A stretch of DNA of 64,000 bases, taken from positions 1,235,741-1,299,740 of the forward strand of contig JAXHLS010000006.1 of NCBI GenBank assembly GCA_034522055.1, in the 5' to 3' direction. The number at the start of each line of letters is the position of its first letter. Within the stretch, counting starts at the first letter, position 1. The notes under the pieces were generated by a model. It saw only the letters and a program-made list of their open reading frames with translations, ran no database searches and was not told the origin of the DNA. Positions 58,931-64,000 of this stretch are shown here, in pieces. The translations under genes were made by a program, and so were the position numbers. This DNA comes from Gammaproteobacteria bacterium (lineage in GTDB: Bacteria > Pseudomonadota > Gammaproteobacteria > JAABTG01).

Positions 58931-59314
58931 CTAGCGCCGCATCATCATGGTTTCCATCAACAGCAGCACCACCGACACCACGTTGGCCAGCATCGCGCCG
59001 CCGGCCAGGGAGACGATGCTCGCCATCGCCCGCGGCGTGAGTTCGCCGTCGCCGGTATAGACGGCGAGGGTCCACACCAGGGCCGCCGCCATGAGCTGCA
59101 GCACGGCCACCAGGGAGGAGGCCAGCATGACCGCCCCCATCTGGCTGCGATCGCCGAACTTCAACAGGGTGGCGATGATGTTCACCACCACGGCGGCGAA
59201 GAGCTCGTAGACGTCGTGATGATCAGGGTTGTCGATATCCCCCACGTAGAAACCGAAATTCAAGGTCAGGGCCAGCATGATGAAGAAGCCGAAGAGGACC
59301 TTTTCTGGATTCAT
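58931..59314 (-). CDS. DUF6394-family membrane protein
   Basis: 127 residues with three or four membrane helices; begins Met-Asn-Pro-Glu-Lys-Val-Leu-Phe-Gly-Phe-Phe. The Asp-Ile-Asp-Asn-Pro-Asp-His-His-Asp-Val-Tyr-Glu-Leu-Phe-Ala stretch (about residues 26-40) is typical of the family. DUF6394 genes usually precede NAD-binding potassium channels, as here, so it may be an accessory subunit. GGAGATCATCC upstream fits the start. Confidence 0.85.
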   Translation of the reverse strand: MNPEKVLFGFFIMLALTLNFGFYVGDIDNPDHHDVYELFAAVVVNIIATLLKFGDRSQMGAVMLASSLVAVLQLMAAALVWTLAVYTGDGELTPRAMASIVSLAGGAMLANVVSVVLLLMETMMMRR

Positions 59315-59416
59315 GGATGATCTCCGCCCGTCGGGTGGCTATGGTTCTAGTGATTTGGACGAGTTCTCCGGACCACGATCCGGAGATCCGGCAACTGACA
59401 GTCTCCCAGGTGATCA

Positions 59417-60169
59417 ATGATAGAACGCATCAATGACCGGAGCATCCCGAATCTGCCATGGCGGGCTCTGCTGCTCCTCTGCGCCTTCACGGCCACGGCG
59501 GCGGCGGCGGATTTCTCCCGCGAGCGGGAGCGACTCATGGAAGAGGTCCGTCGTGACATCGCCCAACTGCCGGAGATGCTGGACAGGCCGCGGCTGGACC
59601 CGGCGGTGGATGCCGCCATGGCCCGGGTGCCGCGCCACGAGTTCGTGCCGGCCGAGGCCAGGCGTCGCGCCTACGCCAACCGGCCCCTGCCTATCGGCCA
59701 CGGCCAGACCATCTCCCAGCCCCTCATCGTCGCCCTCATGACGGACCTGCTGGATATCGACCGGGACTCCCGGGTGTTCGAGCTCGGCACCGGCTCGGGC
59801 TACCAGGCGGCGGTGCTGGCGGAGATCGTGGACCACGTGTACACGGTGGAGATCATTCCCGAGCTGGGTGAACGGGCCCGCGCCACGTTACGTGAGACGG
59901 GCTACGACAACGTCACCGTGAAGGTGGGCGACGGCTATCACGGCTGGCCCGAACACGCCCCCTTCGATGCCATCATCGTCACCGCCGCCGGCGACCACAT
60001 CCCGCCACCCCTCATCGAGCAGCTCAAGCCCGGTGGGCGCATGGTGATCCCGGTGGGTAACCGCTACGCCACCCAGCAGCTCATGGTGGTCACCAAGGAG
60101 GAGAATGGCTCGGTGCGCACCCGCTCGGTGCTGCCGGTGCGCTTCGTCCCCCTGACGGGCGACCACTGA
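59417..60169 (+). CDS. pcm: Protein-L-isoaspartate O-methyltransferase, exported form
   Basis: 250 residues. Signal peptide (Trp-Arg-Ala-Leu-Leu-Leu-Leu-Cys-Ala-Phe-Thr-Ala-Thr-Ala-Ala-Ala-Ala) followed by a complete PCMT domain: Val-Pro-Arg-His-Glu-Phe-Val-Pro, Gly-His-Gly-Gln-Thr-Ile-Ser-Gln-Pro, motif I Val-Phe-Glu-Leu-Gly-Thr-Gly-Ser-Gly-Tyr-Gln-Ala, Val-Thr-Ala-Ala. It repairs isoaspartyl residues using SAM. Export is odd because SAM is not known in the periplasm; the Cys in the signal region could also suggest lipidation. Followed 22 bp later by a co-directional membrane protein. Confidence 0.9.
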   Translation: MIERINDRSIPNLPWRALLLLCAFTATAAAADFSRERERLMEEVRRDIAQLPEMLDRPRLDPAVDAAMARVPRHEFVPAEARRRAYANRPLPIGHGQTISQPLIVALMTDLLDIDRDSRVFELGTGSGYQAAVLAEIVDHVYTVEIIPELGERARATLRETGYDNVTVKVGDGYHGWPEHAPFDAIIVTAAGDHIPPPLIEQLKPGGRMVIPVGNRYATQQLMVVTKEENGSVRTRSVLPVRFVPLTGDH

Positions 60170-60191
60170 GCCCCGCCCGCGGGGAGGCGGG

Positions 60192-62678
60192 ATGACCAGC
60201 TCGGAGCCAGCGCGCATACCCTGGGTCGCGGTGGGCCTCATATCGGCGGCCGCCCTGGCCTTCGAACTCCTGCTCACCCGCATCTTCTCCATCGTCCACT
60301 GGCATCACCTGGTGGGCATGATCGTCAGCCTCGCCCTGCTGGGCTATGGCGCCAGCGGCACCTTCCTGACCCTGCTGGGGGAGCGCGTGCGGCGATATTT
60401 CGCGCCCCTGTTCGTGGCCAACGCCCTGCTCTTCACCGTGGGCGCGACAGGCGCGGTGTGGGTGATCGCTTGGGTGCCCCTGAATCCCCTGGAACTGCCG
60501 TGGGACCGCCGCCAGCCCTTCTACCTCATGGCGGTATACGCCGCCGCCGCGGTGCCCTTCCTGGGAGCCGCCAACTGCATCGGCATGGCCCTGTCGGTGT
60601 TCGCCCGCCAAGGCCACCGCATCTATGCCGTGGATCTCGCGTGCGCCGGCCTGGGGGTAGCCGTGGTCACCGCGGCCCTCTGGCTATGGCACCCGGCCCA
60701 CGTGCTGTGGCCGCTGGGCGCCAGCGGCCTCGCCGCCGCCTTCATCGGGGGATTGGAGACGGGCCTGGGACGGGGCCGGCTGGCGTTGGTCACCGCCATC
60801 GCCAGCCTCGTCACGGCGATGCTGCTGTGGCCCCTGGAGGTGGACCATGCTCCCTACAAGGTCCTGCCCCAGGCCACCGCCACTCTGGGGGCCTCGGTGG
60901 AATTGGAGAGGCCCGGCCCCATGGGCGTCCTCACGGTAGTGGCCAACGAACGGGTGCCTTTTCGTCATGCCCCCGGCCTCAGTCTCACCCACCGCGGGCC
61001 GGCGGCGGACCAGCGGGCCTTGTTCGTGGATGGCGAGGCCGCCGGCACCCTCACGCCCCTGGAAGACGGCCGGCCACCCGGATTTCTGAACCACCTGGTG
61101 TCCACCCTGCCCTACCGGCTGGTGGACCAGCCGCGGGTGCTGCTGCTCGGACTGGCGGGCAACCACGGCCTGCTCCAGGCCCTCGCCCATGGCGCCCGCA
61201 CCCTGACCGCCGTGGACCCCAATCCGGCCATCGCCGACTTGCTGATCGGCGCCTACGGTGCCTACACCGGCGATCTGTTCGCGCGACCAGGCCCCAACAA
61301 GCTGGTGGTGACCGAACCCCGCAGCTACGCCCAGAGTTCTGGTCAGAGCTATGACCAGAGCCATGACCAGAGCCATGACCAGGGTGGCCGAGACTCCTAC
61401 GACTTGGTGGTGATGGACCTCGGCAACGTCGGCAACGTGGGCGGGCTGCAATCCCAGGCCACCAGCTTTCGTCTCACCACCGAGGCCTTCGGGGCCTATT
61501 TGCGCCGGCTCTCGCCTGGCGGCCTGTTCGCCGTCTCCGGCAGCCTCCAGCAACCACCCCGCGAGACCCTGAAGCTGGCGGCCACCGCTCGGGAGGCCCT
61601 CCTCGCCGCGGGCCACACCGAGCCCGCCGGCCATCTCGCCATGGTCCGCAACTGGCAGCGCTTCGTCATGGTGGTGGGTGCCCGACCCCTGTCCGCCGGG
61701 ATCCGCCAGGCGGTGCGGCGCTTCAGCGCCGGCCACGGCTTCGACCTGGTGGCCCTGCCCGGCATGACCCGCGACGAGGCCAACCAATACCACGTGCTGG
61801 ACGGTCCCCGCTATCACGACGGCGTCGGCCGCCTGCTGGCCCCGGGGGCCGGGGCCTTCATGGAGGCCTATCCCTTCGCCATCGCCCCGGCCACGGACGA
61901 TCGGCCCTTCTTCTACCGCTTCTCGCGCTGGGACAACGCGGCCGACCTGCTCCGGCTGCCGGCGGGCACGGGCTACGCCCACATGGACTGGGCCTACTGG
62001 ATGGCAGTGGCCGCGCTCGTGCAGGCCCTGGTGCTGGCCCTGGTGCTGATACTCCTGCCCCTGCTGGTACTGCGCCGCAGCCGCGCGGGAGCGGGCCTCA
62101 AGCTTCGCACCGCCGCCTACTTCGCCGGCGTGGGTCTGGCCTTCCTGTTCGTGGAGATCGCCTTCATCCAGCATCTGCAGCTGCTGCTGGGGCACCCGGT
62201 CCATGCCTTCGCCGTGGTGCTGGTGAGTTTCCTGGTGTGGGCGGGGCTCGGCAGCTACCTGTCGCGCCAGCCCCTGGGCCGGCGCCGGGGGGCGTCCCTG
62301 CGCCTCCGTCTGGCCGTGGCCGTGGCGGTCATCGCCGTGCTGGCGGTGGCCTATATCCTGTGGATGCCGGCACTGGTGGAGGCGGTGCTGGGGGAGCCCT
62401 TCGCCGTGCGACTGGGTGTCGTCATGGCCCTCATCGCCCCCCTCGCCCTCGCCATGGGCATGCCCTTTCCCCTCGGGCTCGCCTTGGTGGAGGAACGCTC
62501 CGCGGATCTGCTACCCTGGGCCTGGGGCATCAACGGCTGCGCCTCGGTGGTGAGCGCCATCGCCGCCACCCTGCTGGCCATGGAGATCGGTTTCAGCGGC
62601 CTGGTGATGCTGGCTGCGGCCCTCTATCTACCCTTGCCGTGGATATTCCGGCGCTCCCCCGCACGACCGCCCCCCTGA
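60192..62678 (+). CDS. Membrane-bound spermidine-synthase-like (SpeE-fold) protein
   Basis: 828 residues. N-terminal membrane block of six or seven helices (residues 8-215, Ile-Ser-Ala-Ala-Ala-Leu-Ala-Phe-Glu-Leu-Leu-Leu-Thr-Arg-Ile), a soluble spermidine-synthase-like SAM-fold domain (about 300-560; Leu-Leu-Leu-Gly-Leu-Ala-Gly-Asn-His-Gly, Thr-Ala-Val-Asp-Pro-Asn-Pro), and a C-terminal membrane block (about 605-820). An in-frame Gln/Ser/Asp/His repeat interrupts the soluble domain at about residues 380-400. Such proteins are widespread; polyamine synthesis is not shown and the catalytic Asp of true SpeE is uncertain. Confidence 0.85.
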   Translation: MTSSEPARIPWVAVGLISAAALAFELLLTRIFSIVHWHHLVGMIVSLALLGYGASGTFLTLLGERVRRYFAPLFVANALLFTVGATGAVWVIAWVPLNPLELPWDRRQPFYLMAVYAAAAVPFLGAANCIGMALSVFARQGHRIYAVDLACAGLGVAVVTAALWLWHPAHVLWPLGASGLAAAFIGGLETGLGRGRLALVTAIASLVTAMLLWPLEVDHAPYKVLPQATATLGASVELERPGPMGVLTVVANERVPFRHAPGLSLTHRGPAADQRALFVDGEAAGTLTPLEDGRPPGFLNHLVSTLPYRLVDQPRVLLLGLAGNHGLLQALAHGARTLTAVDPNPAIADLLIGAYGAYTGDLFARPGPNKLVVTEPRSYAQSSGQSYDQSHDQSHDQGGRDSYDLVVMDLGNVGNVGGLQSQATSFRLTTEAFGAYLRRLSPGGLFAVSGSLQQPPRETLKLAATAREALLAAGHTEPAGHLAMVRNWQRFVMVVGARPLSAGIRQAVRRFSAGHGFDLVALPGMTRDEANQYHVLDGPRYHDGVGRLLAPGAGAFMEAYPFAIAPATDDRPFFYRFSRWDNAADLLRLPAGTGYAHMDWAYWMAVAALVQALVLALVLILLPLLVLRRSRAGAGLKLRTAAYFAGVGLAFLFVEIAFIQHLQLLLGHPVHAFAVVLVSFLVWAGLGSYLSRQPLGRRRGASLRLRLAVAVAVIAVLAVAYILWMPALVEAVLGEPFAVRLGVVMALIAPLALAMGMPFPLGLALVEERSADLLPWAWGINGCASVVSAIAATLLAMEIGFSGLVMLAAALYLPLPWIFRRSPARPPP
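61336..61382 (+). repeat. 12-bp in-frame tandem repeat
   Basis: Units related to AGCCATGACCAG (coding Ser-His-Asp-Gln / Ser-Tyr-Asp-Gln) repeated about four times. It adds a polar linker inside the spermidine-synthase-like protein. Confidence 0.8.
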
Positions 62679-62742
62679 GCCGGCGGACCCGCAGGAGGCT
62701 GGCGGCGGGCATACTCCCGGGCGATGCGTCCTGCGGCCCGCA

Positions 62743-63765
62743 TCAGGCCGCCCGAACCTCCACGAAGCGGCGTCGCCCTCCCCACTGGTAGACTATGACG
62801 CGGTAACCCAACCACAGCACCAGCAGCGGGATGAGGAATACCTCCATCACGAACACCGCGATCTGCACCACCACTTGTTCGGGCAGTTCCTCGGCCATGC
62901 GCTGGAAACGCTCCAGCCGCTGGCCCATGTCCAGCTTGTCGAGATAGTGGCTGGCAGCCGCCTCCATTTCCATGCGCCGCTCATCGAAGAAGCGCGGCAG
63001 CCTCTCGCCGAAGAAGCGCTTGGTGTCCTGCCACGGGGTGGCCTCGGCCCCATCGGCAGCCCTCTCTTCTTCCCCATCGGCGGCGCGGGCGGGCTCCGCC
63101 CCGGGTGGAGGTGCGGCCTCGGCCAGCCCCTTCACCTCGTGGGTGGCCGTGGTGAGGGCCTCCCGGGAGGTCTCGAAATTGTGGTTCACCCGATCGAGGC
63201 CATGGAACAGATTGGCCGCCAGGGGCATCAGAGTGATGGCCAGGAAGGCCAGCGCCACCACGGAGGTGAGCCGGAACAGCCCGTCCCCGACCCGGGCCAG
63301 CCAGGGGATGCGGGGCCACAGCAGAATCAGGGAGAGGGCCATCAGGGCCGCCAGCACCAGCAGGGCCTCGGCACCCAGCATCAGCTCGCTCAGCAGCTTG
63401 ACCATGAAGGCCGCGATGGAAGTGACCAGCATGACCCAGGAGAAACGCTCCACCAGGTCGTTCACCGGGTCCAGCACCTGCCCCGGCTTGACCCCGGCCC
63501 CGACGCCAACCCCGAAGCGCACCTCGGACTCCTGCAGCACCGACACGGCGGCGTTGATGCCGCGGGCTATGCCGAAGGCCACCAGGGCGCGCTGAAAGGT
63601 CTGTTCGGCGTAGGCCACCGCCGCCGGCTCGTCCCAGGCCATCCCCTGCAGCACCAGGGCCCCGACAGCCAGCAAGCCCACCACCAGCCGTCGCACCCCG
63701 GGCACGCCAGAGTACCGGCGGCGTCGCGCCCCGGACCCCATTGATTCCTTCTCTGCGTCATTCAT
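62743..63765 (-). CDS. Multi-pass membrane protein with coiled-coil segment, function unknown
   Basis: 340 residues. Membrane helices at about 22-42, 108-128, 140-160 and 172-192, and near the C-terminus (about 305-325, Val-Val-Val-Gln-Ile-Ala-Val-Phe-Val-Met-Glu-Val-Phe-Leu). A central charged, Ala/Glu/Pro-rich stretch (about 225-250) precedes an amphipathic helix (Arg-Arg-Met-Glu-Met-Glu-Ala-Ala-Ala). Start at 63765 chosen because the upstream extension lacks a plausible signal. I do not recognise the family. Confidence 0.78.
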   Translation of the reverse strand: MNDAEKESMGSGARRRRYSGVPGVRRLVVGLLAVGALVLQGMAWDEPAAVAYAEQTFQRALVAFGIARGINAAVSVLQESEVRFGVGVGAGVKPGQVLDPVNDLVERFSWVMLVTSIAAFMVKLLSELMLGAEALLVLAALMALSLILLWPRIPWLARVGDGLFRLTSVVALAFLAITLMPLAANLFHGLDRVNHNFETSREALTTATHEVKGLAEAAPPPGAEPARAADGEEERAADGAEATPWQDTKRFFGERLPRFFDERRMEMEAAASHYLDKLDMGQRLERFQRMAEELPEQVVVQIAVFVMEVFLIPLLVLWLGYRVIVYQWGGRRRFVEVRAA

Positions 63766-63879
63766 CCGCGAATTGTACGTTCGGGCCCACCAATCCGCCA
63801 CGTGCACCCCAGATCCCGCCCGCAGGCTCCAACGGCAGGCTTCCTGCACGTCACCCCGGCCTACTCCTCCTCAGCTACG

Positions 63880-64000
63880 CCGCCCATTCCCCATTTTCTA
63901 TTCCCTATTCACCATTCACTATTCACTATTCCCCATCCGCTATCCCCCATTCCCCATTTCCCATTTCCCTTTTCCCCTTTTCCCAGCCCCCATTCCCTTC
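63880..64000. repeat. Pyrimidine/AT tandem-like CCCTATTCACCATTCACTATT tract
   Basis: A low-complexity run of imperfect 10-11-mers of the type CTATTCCCCATT and CACTATTCAC. A short piece (TTCCCTATTCACCATT) also appears at about 12350 next to the methyltransferase gene end. No gene is seen up to the end of the window. Confidence 0.65.

Overview
The window is high-GC, densely packed, mostly operonic DNA from a Gram-negative, polarly flagellated gammaproteobacterium. It most resembles sulfur-oxidising Chromatiales/Ectothiorhodospiraceae-type lineages. That placement is inferred from gene content (flavocytochrome c sulfide dehydrogenase, periplasmic molybdoenzymes, Tat-exported redox proteins, CopA/CopB, a REP-associated transposase), not from a phylogenetic marker.

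Layout. 0.06-11.9 kb: late flagellar genes on the minus strand (fliT, fliS, fliD, flaG, fliC, then flgL, flgK, flgJ, flgI), split by a RAYT transposase flanked by REP clusters. 12.3-16.6 kb: an exported methyltransferase and a copper-resistance locus (copL-like, frameshifted copA, copB, broken DUF411 gene). 16.7-18.4 kb: two toxin-antitoxin modules between truncated genes. 18.4-21.6 kb: molybdate regulation and uptake (modE, modABC) with two ModE-box-like sites. 21.7-25.5 kb: a three-component regulatory set (periplasmic PhnD-like sensor, histidine kinase, sigma-54 activator). 25.8-33.8 kb: an operon for an unassigned DMSO-reductase-family molybdoenzyme, its Fe-S subunit, two dihaem cytochromes c, a TorD chaperone, a multi-Fe-S protein and a sulfide-dehydrogenase flavoprotein. 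33.8-39.2 kb: an accessory segment between two near-identical direct copies of a solitary higA antitoxin gene (Hen1-like remnant, OsmC, VIT remnant, Tat-exported protein, TauE/SafE permease, FmdE, ECF sigma factor). 39.2-47.9 kb: aioXSR, divergent from a porin and arsenite oxidase aioBA. 48-55 kb: a membrane protein, a second multi-Fe-S protein and an arrCABD-like respiratory arsenate reductase operon. 55.4-63.8 kb: ordinary genes (SLC13 symporter, NAD-gated K+ channel plus DUF6394, exported Pcm, spermidine-synthase-like membrane protein, other membrane protein).

How it fits together. ModABC would supply molybdenum to three periplasmic molybdoenzymes. Two of them work in opposite directions on arsenic: AioBA oxidises arsenite and ArrA carries the arsenate-reductase residues. 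The third is unassigned, yet its regulators are paralogues of AioXSR. Its control region has a sigma-54-like promoter and a GTTACC-N4-GGTAAC type enhancer palindrome that also occurs upstream of the porin-aioBA promoter. A thiophilic oxyanion, possibly an arsenic or arsenic-sulfur species, is therefore a reasonable but unproven substrate or inducer. This operon is the best candidate here for an undescribed system.
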